A stretch of 64,000 nt of DNA from Streptococcus thermophilus (GTDB taxonomy: Bacteria; Bacillota; Bacilli; Lactobacillales; Streptococcaceae), in assembly GCF_010120595.1 (NCBI RefSeq), contig NZ_CP038020.1, forward strand, positions 1,426,001 through 1,490,000, read 5' to 3'. Each line of letters begins with the position of its first letter. Position 1 is the stretch's first letter. Below the pieces are notes generated by a model. It was not told the DNA's origin, did not search any database, and worked only from the letters and a program-made list of their open reading frames with translations. The position numbers and the translations under genes were made by a program. This document shows positions 7,966 to 19,083 of the stretch, one piece after another.

Positions 7966-9624
7966 TTATTTCATTCGCATGCTGTCAATTTTTTCTTCAG
8001 TTGGTGTGACACGTAAGGTTTTTTGTCCCGTATAAGTCACAAATCCAGGCTTACCTGCTGTTGGTTTGTTGAGTTTCTTAACATCAATCATATCTACTTG
8101 AACCAAGTTTGATAGACGAGCCTTAGAGTAGTAGGCAGCTAGTTCTGCCGCATCAGTCTTGACTTCATCGGTTGGGTTAAGATTGTCCTTGATGACCACG
8201 TGACTACCTGGAATATCCTTGGCGTGGAACCAGAGCTCACCTTTTTTAGCCATCTTGAAGGTCAACTCCTCGTTTTGTAGGTTATTACGACCAACCATGA
8301 TAATGGTCTTGCCATCAGAAGCTAGATAACGTTCAGGTTTCTTGCGTTTCTGACGTTTGTCAGTTGAACGACGCCTCATAAAGCCAGCTTGTACAAGCTC
8401 CTCACGAATGTCTTCGATCTCATCCATTTTAGCTTGAGAAAGACTGAACTCGACACTTTCCAAATAGTTAATGGTTTGCTTGGTTTCTTCAATTAAACCA
8501 GTTAAGTGCTTAACAGCTTCCTTGAGTTTCTGGTATTTCTTGAAGTAACGCTGAGCATTCTGGTTAGGCGTTAGAGCCACATTTAGAGGAATGGTAATCT
8601 TTTCGCCAGTATAGTAGTTGTCTAGTTCTACACTATCCTTGTCATTTGGCACCATGCTCAGAAAGGTTGTTAAAAGTTCACCTTTTTGACGGAACTCCTC
8701 AGCATTTTCAGTAGCAGCAAGCTCTTTTTCTTGTTTAACAAGTTTCTTCTTGTTTTTTTCCAGTTCATTTTGCACACGATGGATCAAATCACTAGCCTGT
8801 TGAGCCACACGGTCACGCGCCGCCTTGTCCAAGTAGTAGTAGTCCAAAAGCTCTGACAAGGTCTCAAACTCAGGTTGGTCCTGACTATCTGAGAATCTTA
8901 CAGCTGAAAATGCCTTAGTCGTAAGATTAGGTTCGACCTCGCGATTAAAGAAGTCACGAAAATTCTTGAGTTTATCAGTCTCTAATAAAGCTGATAATTC
9001 ATTAGCCGTATCACGCCCCAACCCTTGGAAGAGTTTTTGAAGGTTTTTAGCTGACAAATCCTCCGTCTGTAAGAGTTCAAAGAGATTTTCGTCTGAAATA
9101 TCGAAAGGATTTCTAGCATCTGTCTTTGGCGGAGCAATGTAGGTAGAGCCAGGCAAAATAGTTCGGTAACTATTTTGCGAGAAACCAACGTGCTTGATAG
9201 ACTCTATGATTTTGTTCTCGTTCTTGTCAATAAGGATAATGTTGGAGTGTTTCCCCATGATTTCCATAACAAGAGTAACCTTAACACTGTCACCGATTTC
9301 GTTTTTGTTAGACACGGAAATCTCAAGAACACGGTCATTTTCCAGCTGCTGGATATCCTCAATAACAGCTCCCTGAAGGTATTTACGCATAATCATGGTA
9401 TAGGTGTTTGGATTCTGAGGATTTGGCAACTCTGCCTTGGTTGTCTGGATACGCCCAAAGACAGGGTGAGCCGAAAGCAAAAGCTTGTAATTCTGACGAT
9501 TGTTACGAATGGTCAACACCAATTCACGCTCAAAAGGCTGATTAACCTTCTGGATACGCCCGTAAAGCACCTGCTCACGTAACTCGGCCGTCATATGATG
9601 AAGAAAAAAGCCGTCAAAAGACAT
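7966..9624 (-). CDS. rqcH: RqcH/FbpA-family NFACT protein (Rqc2 homologue, fibronectin-binding protein A)
   Basis: A 552-residue NFACT protein. The N-terminal domain begins MSFDGFFLHHMTAELREQVL and carries FQGLGRDTANELSALL, a central coiled coil spans roughly residues 270-410 (lysine/glutamate-rich NELEKNKKKLVKQEKELA), and the C-terminal DUF814/NFACT-R domain contains WFHAKDIPGSHVVIK. In Bacillus the family (RqcH) binds stalled 50S subunits and recruits alanyl-tRNA to add alanine tails; in streptococci the same protein (PavA/FbpA) was first described as a fibronectin-binding adhesin without a signal peptide, and none is present here. Length and motifs are normal. AGGAAG precedes ATG 9624. It is a single-gene unit ending at a shared terminator. 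Confidence 0.92.
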   Translation of the reverse strand: MSFDGFFLHHMTAELREQVLYGRIQKVNQPFERELVLTIRNNRQNYKLLLSAHPVFGRIQTTKAELPNPQNPNTYTMIMRKYLQGAVIEDIQQLENDRVLEISVSNKNEIGDSVKVTLVMEIMGKHSNIILIDKNENKIIESIKHVGFSQNSYRTILPGSTYIAPPKTDARNPFDISDENLFELLQTEDLSAKNLQKLFQGLGRDTANELSALLETDKLKNFRDFFNREVEPNLTTKAFSAVRFSDSQDQPEFETLSELLDYYYLDKAARDRVAQQASDLIHRVQNELEKNKKKLVKQEKELAATENAEEFRQKGELLTTFLSMVPNDKDSVELDNYYTGEKITIPLNVALTPNQNAQRYFKKYQKLKEAVKHLTGLIEETKQTINYLESVEFSLSQAKMDEIEDIREELVQAGFMRRRSTDKRQKRKKPERYLASDGKTIIMVGRNNLQNEELTFKMAKKGELWFHAKDIPGSHVVIKDNLNPTDEVKTDAAELAAYYSKARLSNLVQVDMIDVKKLNKPTAGKPGFVTYTGQKTLRVTPTEEKIDSMRMK

Positions 9625-9889
9625 GATGCACTTCCTTTCTTGTTAGTGGTAATGGTTGTTATTTTAATTGTGATAATATATAAAATGCTTAACCATTATA
9701 GCATAAATCCGGTAGAAATGTTTGGGGAGGGTCGAGAGTCTAAACTGATTATTTTAATTTATTATAAATTATCATAAAAAATGGTATGACATAAGTAGCT
9801 AAAACATATCAAAATTCTTCAAATATTCTTTTGAATTATATTCTAGTTATGGTATCATTTAATACGCTTAAAATTTAAGGAGTATTATA

Positions 9890-10538
9890 ATGAATAATAT
9901 TAGAAAGCTATGTAATGCGACTAATTTGAAATACCTAGCTATTGTACTTATGTGTTTTGGATCACATCCATCAGATGTTTGAGGGTATGGGAGTGCCACT
10001 ATGGTTAACTATGTTAGGGCGTTTGGTTTTTCCTATCTTCCTTTTTCTAGCAGCTGATAGTTTCCATTATACTCATGATCGATTGGCCTACCTCAGACGT
10101 CTCCTCTACATGAGTTGGTTCATGACCATTGGCAACGCCATCATTCTCTTGCCAATTCTTTCATCTATTCCAGTTGTAGTCCTGGCAGGTATAAATGAAA
10201 TACCACATGCAAACCCACTTGTTGTGCAAATTGTTGCCTCTATCTTGTCACTTGTGCCAAGTATTATCATGGTTGAAGGTGGCTTTGTGATGGTTATTCT
10301 TGGTTTGCTATTCTATATTTTCCGTACCAATCGTATCGCACAAATTATCGTATTAGCTATTATATCAGTGATTACCCATCTCTTTGATCCGACAACTGTG
10401 CAGTGGATGATGATCTTCGCTGTGATTCCTATGTATTTCTACAACGGTGAGCGTGGTAGTGGCAATAAGAATTTCTTCTACATATTCTATCCAGCCCATA
10501 TTTATCTCTTGTGGATCTTAGCAAGTTTTTTCAGATAA
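9890..10538 (+). pseudogene. TraX-family membrane acetyltransferase-like gene with a one-base frameshift
   Basis: ATG 9890 after TTAAGGAG opens MNNIRKLCNATNLKYLAIVLM, then the frame runs into a stop. Shifting by one base near 9950 restores VLDHIHQMFEGMGVPLWL and the whole TraX fold through residue ~215, with about six membrane segments (LTMLGRLVFPIFLFLAAD, LSLVPSIIMVEGGFVMVIL). A single extra base at the LMC/VL junction explains it. TraX was named for F-pilin N-acetylation; the role of chromosomal TraX proteins in streptococci is not known. The part from 9942 could still be translated but would lack its first membrane helix. Confidence 0.75.
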
Positions 10539-10544
10539 GAAGAC

Positions 10545-10572
10545 AAAGGCAGTCCTCATACTGTCTTTTTTC
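10545..10572 (+). terminator. Terminator after the TraX gene
   Basis: AAAGGCAGT (10545-10553) pairs with ACTGTCTTT (10560-10568), one G-T pair, followed by more T. Confidence 0.7.
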
Positions 10573-10597
10573 GTGCTCAAAGTCCAATTTTTATAAT

Positions 10598-10626
10598 TTG
10601 TTTCCTGCTTCTAAAACTGCTATAAT
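10598..10626 (+). promoter_or_regulatory. Promoter of the DJ-1 family gene
   Basis: TTGTTT at 10598-10603 and TATAAT at 10621-10626 are separated by exactly 17 bases; the gene starts 46 bases downstream after GGAGG. Confidence 0.65.
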
Positions 10627-10671
10627 TTAAGGAGTAATAGAATCTTGTGATAACTAAATTGGAGGTATATC

Positions 10672-11220
10672 ATGACAAAAGTAGCAGTAGTATTTGCGGA
10701 CGGATTTGAAGAAATCGAAGCCTTGAGCCCAGTGGATGTCTTCCGCCGAGCTGGATTTGACTGTAGCATGTTAGGACTTGAAAGTGCATCAGTGACAGGC
10801 TCTCATGGGATTCAAGTCACTATGGATGGCGTATTTGATGGTAATCTAAATGAATATGATTTGGTGGTTCTCCCTGGCGGCATGCCTGGCTCAACTAAAC
10901 TACGTGATCACCAAGCCTTGATTGCCTCTCTTCAAGAAGTTGCTAAAGCTGGAAAATATGTTGCTGCTATCTGTGCTGCACCAATTGTTCTCGAACGTGC
11001 AGGCCTGCTTGAAGGGCGAAAATTTACTTGTTTCCCAGGTGTAGAGGAACAAATTGCATCTGGTGATCATCAAACTGACGTAGTGGTCGTGGATGACAAT
11101 ATTGTGACTAGCCGTGGTGCCGGAACAGCATTAGCGTTTGCTTATGCATTGGTTGATTTGTTGGGCGGTGATGGTCAGCAGTTGGCTCATACTATGGTCT
11201 ACGACAGACTGTTTCAATAA
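10672..11220 (+). CDS. DJ-1/PfpI family protein (ThiJ-like)
   Basis: A 182-residue single-domain DJ-1 family protein. The nucleophile elbow AAICAAP places the reactive cysteine at residue 101, and the conserved acidic partner lies in GFEEIEA (Glu14/15). The LPGGMPG loop and the late SRGAGTALAFAYAL segment are family signatures. Members include deglycase/chaperone-like stress proteins and glyoxalase III-like enzymes; older annotation as a thiazole biosynthesis enzyme is not supported by any neighbouring thiamine gene. It has its own promoter and GGAGG site and lies between the TraX gene and the pyr operon without linkage. Confidence 0.88.
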   Translation: MTKVAVVFADGFEEIEALSPVDVFRRAGFDCSMLGLESASVTGSHGIQVTMDGVFDGNLNEYDLVVLPGGMPGSTKLRDHQALIASLQEVAKAGKYVAAICAAPIVLERAGLLEGRKFTCFPGVEEQIASGDHQTDVVVVDDNIVTSRGAGTALAFAYALVDLLGGDGQQLAHTMVYDRLFQ

Positions 11221-11315
11221 GATTGATAATAGAGCATGTATCAAACAAATGGCCTAGTTGTAGGCTGGAGAGACCTTAGCTTAGTTTTAAGAGCTTTGGT
11301 TTTTTCTTTTCTGCT

Positions 11316-11344
11316 TTGACATCTCGCTTGAAAATGGTTATAAT
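11316..11344 (+). promoter_or_regulatory. Consensus promoter of pyrK-pyrDB
   Basis: TTGACA at 11316-11321 and TATAAT at 11339-11344 with a 17-base spacer, both perfect consensus. Transcription would start about 11351, just before the PyrR leader. Confidence 0.9.
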
Positions 11345-11356
11345 AATCACAAAATA

Positions 11357-11459
11357 ACCTTTAAATGAGTCCAGAGAGGCTTAAAAGGTCGGACAGATTG
11401 AAACAGCAGGTTTCTCCTGTGATTTTTTGTGCGACCTTGCCGTATGGTGAGGTTTTTTT
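11357..11459 (+). promoter_or_regulatory. PyrR-type attenuator leader of pyrK-pyrDB
   Basis: The anti-antiterminator helix is ACCTTTAA (11357-11364) with TTAAAAGGT (11381-11389), enclosing the conserved loop sequence GAGTCCAGAGAGGC that PyrR recognises. AAGGTCG (11385-11391) can instead pair with CGACCTT (11432-11438) to form an antiterminator, which would break the intrinsic terminator ACCTTGCC-GTAT-GGTGAGGT at 11434-11453 followed by seven T. PyrR charged with UMP/UTP should stabilise the first helix and so stop transcription. pyrR itself is not in the window. Confidence 0.88.
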
Positions 11460-11490
11460 GATGACATTTTGCAGTATAGAAAGGGTTGTC

Positions 11491-12264
11491 ATGATTTTAA
11501 TTGAAGATTTAACCATTGTGAGTCAGCGTGAGATTGCACCTCGTATTTTTGAGATGGTGCTTAAGGGGGAGATGGTTGCGGATATGCAGCTTGGTCAGTT
11601 TATCCACCTCAAAGTGCCAGACCCAAGCAAGCTTCTTCGTCGTCCGATTTCCATCTCAGAGATTGACTACAATAAAAAAGAGGCAACCATTGTCTATCGT
11701 GTGGAGCGTGAGGGAACAGCTATCCTTTCAAAGATGGTAGCCGGTCAAACTATTGATACCATGGGCCCTCAAGGAAATGGTTTTGATATTTCTATTATTG
11801 AGGCTGGGCAGAAAGCTCTCCTTGTTGGTGGTGGTATTGGCGTGCCACCTTTGGTTGAGACGGCTAAGCAGTTGAAGGCTAAGGGAGTGGAAGTCGTATC
11901 AGTAATTGGTTTCGCCAATAAGAATGCCGTTATTTTGGAGGATAAACTCAGGGCTTGTGGTGATGTTTATGTGACGACTGACGACGGTTCATACGGTATC
12001 AAGGGTTACGTTTCAACAGTCATTGATAACTTCGACTGGACACCAGATGCCGTTTACAGTTGCGGAGCTCCAGGTATGCTCAAATATGTTGACAGCAAGT
12101 TTGAAAATCATCCTCACGCCTATGTTTCTATGGAAGCTCGTATGGCTTGTGGAATGGGGGCGTGCTATGCCTGTGTAGTTCACGTTAAAGGAGAAACGGA
12201 TACTAAAAATCTTCGTGTTTGCGAGGAGGGACCAGTCTTTCCTACCGGAAAAGTCATCGTCTAG
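11491..12264 (+). CDS. pyrK: Dihydroorotate dehydrogenase B electron-transfer subunit
   Basis: PyrK carries FAD and a [2Fe-2S] cluster and passes electrons from PyrDB-bound FMN to NAD+ in pyrimidine synthesis. The flavin-binding RRPISIS motif and the NAD-binding KALLVGGGIGVPPLVE segment are present, and the cluster cysteines appear in ACGMGACYACVVH plus a later Cys in RVCEEGP. I start at ATG 11491 (MILIEDLTIV), giving 257 residues, the usual length, with AGAAAGG upstream. The longer frame from 11365 must be wrong because it begins inside the attenuator. Nine bases separate it from pyrDB. Confidence 0.93.
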   Translation: MILIEDLTIVSQREIAPRIFEMVLKGEMVADMQLGQFIHLKVPDPSKLLRRPISISEIDYNKKEATIVYRVEREGTAILSKMVAGQTIDTMGPQGNGFDISIIEAGQKALLVGGGIGVPPLVETAKQLKAKGVEVVSVIGFANKNAVILEDKLRACGDVYVTTDDGSYGIKGYVSTVIDNFDWTPDAVYSCGAPGMLKYVDSKFENHPHAYVSMEARMACGMGACYACVVHVKGETDTKNLRVCEEGPVFPTGKVIV

Positions 12265-13230
<966 letters not shown>

Positions 13231-13295
13231 TATAGTGCTAATAGGTATATTTGCCTAGGAAAAAGTATTTTCAAAGAACGTACTCATATTCCCTT

Positions 13296-13324
13296 TTGAC
13301 AATCCCATATAAAAGCGCTATAAT
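13296..13324 (+). promoter_or_regulatory. Consensus promoter of pyrF-pyrE
   Basis: TTGACA at 13296-13301 and TATAAT at 13319-13324, 17 bases apart: the same perfect design as the pyrK promoter. Confidence 0.9.
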
Positions 13325-13341
13325 AGAACAAATTGAACTGA

Positions 13342-13456
13342 ACCTTTAATCGAGTCCAGAGAGGCGAGAAAGGTGTACTGAGATGCTACGGCATCACTAA
13401 AGGGTAGGGACTGCCCTATTTTCGTGCAACCTTCGCTGACTGGCGGAGGTTTTTTG
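13342..13456 (+). promoter_or_regulatory. PyrR-type attenuator leader of pyrF-pyrE
   Basis: ACCTTT (13342-13347) pairs with AAAGGT (13369-13374) around CGAGTCCAGAGAGGCG, the PyrR recognition loop. A middle hairpin (GATGC-TACG-GCATC) follows, then an intrinsic terminator AACCTTCGC / GCGGAGGTT at 13428-13451 with a T run. The first helix and the terminator share AAGGT/ACCTT complementarity, allowing the alternative antiterminator. Confidence 0.88.
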
Positions 13457-13474
13457 TGTGAAAGGATATAAGAA

Positions 13475-14170
13475 ATGAGAGAAAATCGTCCTGTTATTGC
13501 CCTTGATTTCCCGACTCTTGAGGATGTGAAGGCTTTCCTTGCTAAGTTTCCTGCTGATGAAAAGCTCTATGTGAAGATTGGTATGGAGCTTTACTATGCG
13601 GCTGGTCCTGAGATTGTACGCTACGTTAAAGAGCTTGGCCATAGTGTTTTCCTTGACCTTAAGCTTCACGATATTCCAAATACTGTCAAATCAGCTATGC
13701 GTGTCTTGTCTAACCTTGGCATTGATATGACAAATGTGCATGCGGCTGGTGGTGTGGAGATGATGAAAGCTGCGCGTGAAGGCTTGGGAGATGGACCAAT
13801 CTTGATTGCTGTAACCCAGTTGACCTCTACGTCTGAAGAGCAGATGCGTGATTTTCAAAATATCCAAACCACACTTCAAGAATCAGTGGTTCATTATGCT
13901 CAGAAAACTGCTGAAGCAGGTCTCGATGGTGTTGTCTGTTCAGCACACGAAGTAGCCAAAATCAAAGAAGCAACTAACCAAGACTTCGTTTGTTTGACAC
14001 CTGGTATTCGTCCAGCAGGAGCAGCGGTTGGTGACCAAAAACGGGTCATGACACCTGCTGATGCTCATCAAATTGGTTCAGACTACATTGTTGTCGGTCG
14101 CCCAATTACGCAAGCTGAAGATCCAGTGGCAGCTTATCACGACATCAAGGCCCAATGGAACGATCAATAA
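13475..14170 (+). CDS. pyrF: Orotidine 5'-phosphate decarboxylase
   Basis: A 231-residue OMP decarboxylase, last step to UMP. The catalytic signature [10 protein letters not shown] spans residues 61-70 with Lys63 central to catalysis, and the phosphate-gripping end LTPGIRPAG and [10 protein letters not shown] are present. Length is normal. Start ATG 13475 follows GAAAGGATA. It is led by its own promoter and PyrR attenuator and is followed after 88 bases by pyrE; a weak TATAAT at 14218 may give pyrE an extra start. Confidence 0.95.
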   Translation: MRENRPVIALDFPTLEDVKAFLAKFPADEKLYVKIGMELYYAAGPEIVRYVKELGHSVFLDLKLHDIPNTVKSAMRVLSNLGIDMTNVHAAGGVEMMKAAREGLGDGPILIAVTQLTSTSEEQMRDFQNIQTTLQESVVHYAQKTAEAGLDGVVCSAHEVAKIKEATNQDFVCLTPGIRPAGAAVGDQKRVMTPADAHQIGSDYIVVGRPITQAEDPVAAYHDIKAQWNDQ

Positions 14171-14258
14171 ATTTTCAAAAATACCTGATTTCTTAAGAAA
14201 AATAGAAAGAATTGGGTTATAATAAACTATAGAAAACGCTTTACGGAGGAACATAATT

Positions 14259-14888
14259 ATGACATTAGCATCACAAATTGCTTCAGACTTGCTAGATATC
14301 AAAGCGGTTTACCTTAAACCTGAAGAGCCATTTACATGGGCATCAGGAATTAAATCACCAATCTACACTGATAACCGTATCACTTTATCTTATCCTGAAA
14401 CACGTACGCTTATTGAAAATGGGTTCGTGAAAAAGATTAAAGAAGAGTTTCCGGAAGTAGAAGTAATTGCTGGTACTGCAACTGCGGGTATTCCTCACGG
14501 TGCGATCATTGCAGACAAAATGAACCTTCCATTTGCTTACATCCGTAGCAAGCCAAAAGATCACGGTGCTGGTAACCAGATCGAAGGCCGTGTGGTTAAA
14601 GGCGAAAAAATGGTTGTTGTTGAAGACTTGATTTCAACTGGTGGGTCAGTACTTGATGCTGTCGCTGCTGCAGAGCGTGAAGGGGCTGATGTTATTGGTG
14701 TTGTGGCTATCTTCACTTACGAATTGCCAAAAGCTGAGAAAAACTTCGCAGAAGCTGGTGTGAAATTGGTCACTCTTTCAAACTACACTGAGTTGATTAA
14801 GGTTGCTAAAGTTAAAGGTTACATCACTGCAGACGGACTTCAACTCTTGAAGAAATTCAAAGAAAACCAAGAAACTTGGCAAGACTAA
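14259..14888 (+). CDS. pyrE: Orotate phosphoribosyltransferase
   Basis: A 209-residue type I PRTase that joins orotate and PRPP to make OMP. The PRPP-binding loop is [12 protein letters not shown] around residue 125, and the catalytic flexible loop [15 protein letters not shown] carries the conserved lysines. ACGGAGG precedes ATG 14259. Second gene of the pyrF-pyrE unit and closed by a terminator. Confidence 0.95.
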   Translation: MTLASQIASDLLDIKAVYLKPEEPFTWASGIKSPIYTDNRITLSYPETRTLIENGFVKKIKEEFPEVEVIAGTATAGIPHGAIIADKMNLPFAYIRSKPKDHGAGNQIEGRVVKGEKMVVVEDLISTGGSVLDAVAAAEREGADVIGVVAIFTYELPKAEKNFAEAGVKLVTLSNYTELIKVAKVKGYITADGLQLLKKFKENQETWQD

Positions 14889-14904
14889 TTATTATGATTT
14901 AAGG

Positions 14905-14933
14905 CGGAACGTTTTAGGCGTTTCGTTTTTTTT
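14905..14933 (+). terminator. Terminator of the pyrF-pyrE operon
   Basis: CGGAACG (14905-14911) pairs with CGTTTCG (14919-14925), one G-T pair, followed by eight T. Confidence 0.8.
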
Positions 14934-14972
14934 AGTATAATTTAGAAGATAATAGAAGCAGGAGATTATGAG

Positions 14973-15423
14973 ATGACAATAAATGAGTGGTCAGATGTGA
15001 CAGCAATGGCTGAAGCCGTGCAAAATAAGATGGTAAGCCCTCGAGAGCTAGTAAAGGATACTATAAGTGAAGCGGAGAGGACGAATACTAAAATCAATGC
15101 TATCGTCAGTCAACGTTACGAGAAAGCATTGGTAGAAGCAGAAAATCGAGATTTTTCTGATAAGCCTTTTTCAGGAGTACCAATTTTCCTGAAGGATTTA
15201 GGTCAGGAGCAAGCTGGGGAGCCTTCAACAGCAGATTCTCGCCTATTTACAAGTTACCATGCTAAAGAAACGGATAACTATGTCAAGAATCTTGAAGAAC
15301 TGGGCTTCATTATTTTAGGGCGTTCTAGCACTCCTGAGTTTGGTTTCAAAAATATCAGTGATGCCCAGATTCATGGTTCTGTCAATCTGCCTGACGATGT
15401 GACACGGAATGCTGACGGGTCAA
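14973..15423 (+). pseudogene. Amidase-signature enzyme, N-terminal third only
   Basis: The 5' part of an amidase (GatA-like/6-aminohexanoate-cyclic-dimer hydrolase class): MTINEWSDVTAMAEAV, then FSGVPIFLKDLGQ with the catalytic Lys, and GRSSTPEFGFKNISD. It reaches DDVTRNADGSS, precisely where the family's glycine/serine-rich catalytic loop (usually GGSSGG) should follow, and there it is replaced by unrelated DNA ending in TGA. The other half of the gene reappears at about 17580 on the same strand, so the gene lost its middle (cis-Ser and nucleophile Ser) during an insertion/replacement. A GGAG lies before the start. Confidence 0.85.
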
Positions 15424-15535
15424 GTTGAAGCTGAAGATTTCTCTGATAAAGCTGCTGATAAGGCTAAAGAAGTTAATGAAAATGTTGACAAGGCTGCTGA
15501 AAAAAGTTGCTGACAAAGCCCGACGATGTGAAATA
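15409..15535 (+). pseudogene. CsbD-like stress-protein tail fragment
   Basis: From ATG 15409 one frame reads GQVEAEDFSDKAADKAKE then VNENVDKAAEK, and after a one-base slip in AAAAAAG continues VADKA. The repetitive alanine/lysine/aspartate composition is that of the end of small CsbD-like stress proteins. Nothing of the N-terminal part is present. It is most simply explained as flanking DNA brought in together with the transporter gene that follows. Confidence 0.4.
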
Positions 15536-15540
15536 ATTAA

Positions 15541-15583
15541 GCATAAAAAAAGCGCTCACAATATATGAGCGCTTTTTTTATGC
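15541..15583. terminator. Long perfect bidirectional terminator before dtpT
   Basis: GCATAAAAAAAGCGCTCA and TGAGCGCTTTTTTTATGC form an 18-bp perfect stem with a 7-base loop. It closes the CsbD-like fragment on + and overlaps the region just after the transporter's stop on -. Confidence 0.9.
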
Positions 15584-15586
15584 AAT

Positions 15587-17065
<1,479 letters not shown>

Positions 17066-17312
17066 TTATTATTGAATTAACAACGTTACAAACATATTTA
17101 TTAAAAATATCCTTCTATTTTATGCTAAAATGGTGTAAAATACAAATTATTTACCCAATTTAGTATCAAAATAATATCATATTAGCCGTGCTTAACCGAT
17201 AGGTTGACGTGAAGATATCGTAAAATAGGGCGAATTAGTGGTCAGACCGTGGATTTATCTGTACAATAGAGGGTGAACGAATTTAAGTTAAAGGAATGAC
17301 GTACCCGTTGGG

Positions 17313-18122
17313 ATGTCCAAAAGTATGGCAAAAGAAAAGTTTGACGCAGGGGAATTTATATCCTCACTATTCCACTATGCACATGATTTCAATTATAATC
17401 ATATTGTTTTTGAGGCTAATCGGTATAAAGTATCGGTTAATTTGACACGTAGATCGGCAACCTATGGGAATGCTGACATGTTTTATGTGTCAGCAGATAC
17501 GAAGTCGTTTGCACCCGTGATGTCTGCAATTAACGGTGCCATTGAAGTGGCGGAACTCGCTAGCAAGCAACAAGCCGTGGTAGAGACAGCTGCAATGTTT
17601 GATGGTACAGAAGGTGCTTTGGGCCGTTCGATGACACTTGAAGATATGGAGTTACTGACTTGGGCCATTTTTCAATCGGGTCAAAAGATTCCAGCCAAAG
17701 TTTATTCTAAAATACTAGCTCAGTGGGACCTGTATAGCTATCAGATGGCAGTCTTTCATGAGGCTTACGATATTCTTCTGACACCTACAGTTGCGGATGT
17801 GACACCTAAACACGGACAGTTTGCTCTATCTGAAAGCCTACAAAATCAACTCAAACAGATTGCTTATTTTGATTGGCCAAAGCAACAGGAACTTATTTGG
17901 GCCATGTTTGCGGATAGCCTAGATTGGACATCCTTTACGCAGCGAGCTAACTTGACGGGACAACCATCAATTTCTTTACCTATCTATCGTATTGCAGATG
18001 GACTATCGCTTGGACTTCAACTGACATCCGCCAAGGGAAGAGAGGACCTCTTGCTACTGTTAGCCAAGCAAATGGAAGAAAGTTCAATTTTATGTAAAAC
18101 CCTTTCAAATAGTGTAGTTTAA
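17313..18122 (+). pseudogene. Chimeric ORF: unknown N terminus fused to the amidase C-terminal third
   Basis: One open frame of 269 codons joins two unrelated parts. Up to about residue 90 (through SKQQAVV) I recognise nothing; the sequence FISSLFHYAHDFNYNHIVFE may belong to the incoming segment. From VETAAMFDGTEGALGRSM onward it is clearly the amidase: MELLTWAIFQSG, AYDILLTPTVADVTP and the end ANLTGQPSISLPIYR. The catalytic lysine/serine region is missing, so no amidase activity is expected. The join near 17580 marks the right border of the replaced region. The 270-base stretch before it (17040-17312) has only the dtpT upstream region. Confidence 0.75.
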
Positions 18123-18175
18123 GATTATAAGTTTTTAACTTAACTTTATTATTTGTTTTAAGGAGACATATAAAG

Positions 18176-19025
18176 ATGAAAAAGAGTTTTTAGCCGTTTT
18201 CAGCCTAATCTTGGATGCGGTCTTTTTGGTTGCTTGCTCATCACAAAGTTCAGCTGACAAGAACTGGGAAAAGATTGAGAAGCGTGGCAGTATTAAGGTT
18301 GCGACTGCTGGAAGTCTTTACCCACAAACTTACCACGACGATGATAACAATTTGACTGGTTACGATGTTGAAATTCTTAAAGAAGTTGGGAAACGTCTTA
18401 AGTTAAAGATCGACTTCACTGAGATGGGCGTCGATGGTATGCTTACTTCTGTAAATAGTGGTCAAGTAGATATCGCTAACTACTCACTAGAAGATGAGAA
18501 TAACAACATTAAAAAATTCTTGCGTTCTGAATCATATAAGTATTCATTCACTTCTATGGCGGTTCGTGAATCTGATAACCCAGGAATATCTCTTCATGGG
18601 AAGACCTCAAAGGTAAGAAAGCAGCGGGTGCTACAAGTACTAAATACATGAAGATTACTAAAAAAATGGGTGCCGAACTTGTTGTTTATGACAATGTTAC
18701 CAATGATGTGTACATGCAAAACTTGGTAAATGGGCGTACAGACGTTATCGTTAACGATTACTATTTGCAAAAAATGGCAGTAGCCGCTATCAAGGATAAG
18801 TACCCTGTTAAAATCAACGATGGTATCTACAGTAACCCTTACTCAACAAGCTTTACTTTCTCATCGAAGAATAAAACTCTTCAAGAAAAAGTTAATAAAG
18901 CCATCAAAGACATGAAGGAAGATGGTGCCCTTACCAAGATTTCTGAGAAATTCTTTGCTGGTCAAGACGTTACAAAGAAAACAAAAGTTGACTACACTGA
19001 GATTGATATCTCTGATGTTGAATAA
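18176..19025 (+). pseudogene. Polar amino-acid ABC transporter binding protein, broken
   Basis: A good site AAGGAG precedes ATG 18176, but the signal peptide (MKKSF) is cut at once by TAG. The mature part is the SBP_bac_3 fold: KNWEKIEKRGSIKVATAGS, YHDDDNNLTGYDVEILKEVG and TEMGVDGMLTSVNSGQVDI. A one-base loss near 18600 shifts the frame (expected GKKAAGATSTKYMKI resumes in the next frame) and the rest (VYDNVTNDVYMQNLVNGRTD) runs to TAA 19023-19025. Such proteins bind glutamine, cystine or similar amino acids at the cell surface. Two lesions; not functional. A partner permease follows. Confidence 0.85.
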
Positions 19026-19026
19026 T

Positions 19027-19055
19027 ATAAGCGATCCAATTGGATCGCTTATTTG
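19027..19055 (+). terminator. Palindromic terminator between binding protein and permease
   Basis: ATAAGCGATCCAA and TTGGATCGCTTAT form a perfect 26-base palindrome followed by a short T run. It would limit transcription of the permease. Confidence 0.6.
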
Positions 19056-19083
19056 CTAAAGAAATGTTTAGGAAGATAGACTT

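Noticed and set aside
9175-9582. 135-codon ORF on + opposite rqcH
   Set aside because: Antisense shadow of a well-conserved gene, no ribosome site or motif.
11240-11300. Possible additional terminator or PyrR-like box after the DJ-1 gene
   Set aside because: ACC..AGCT / AGCT..GGT pairs only with mismatches, and the GGAGAGACC string does not fit the PyrR loop.
11365-11490. Longer N terminus for PyrK starting at 11365
   Set aside because: These codons lie inside the PyrR attenuator and its terminator; the family length and a ribosome site support ATG 11491.
15541-15583. Perfect 18-bp inverted repeat considered as a transposon end or attachment site
   Set aside because: The A/T-flanked GC stem between two gene ends is best explained as a bidirectional terminator; no second copy seen at 17.3-17.6 kb.
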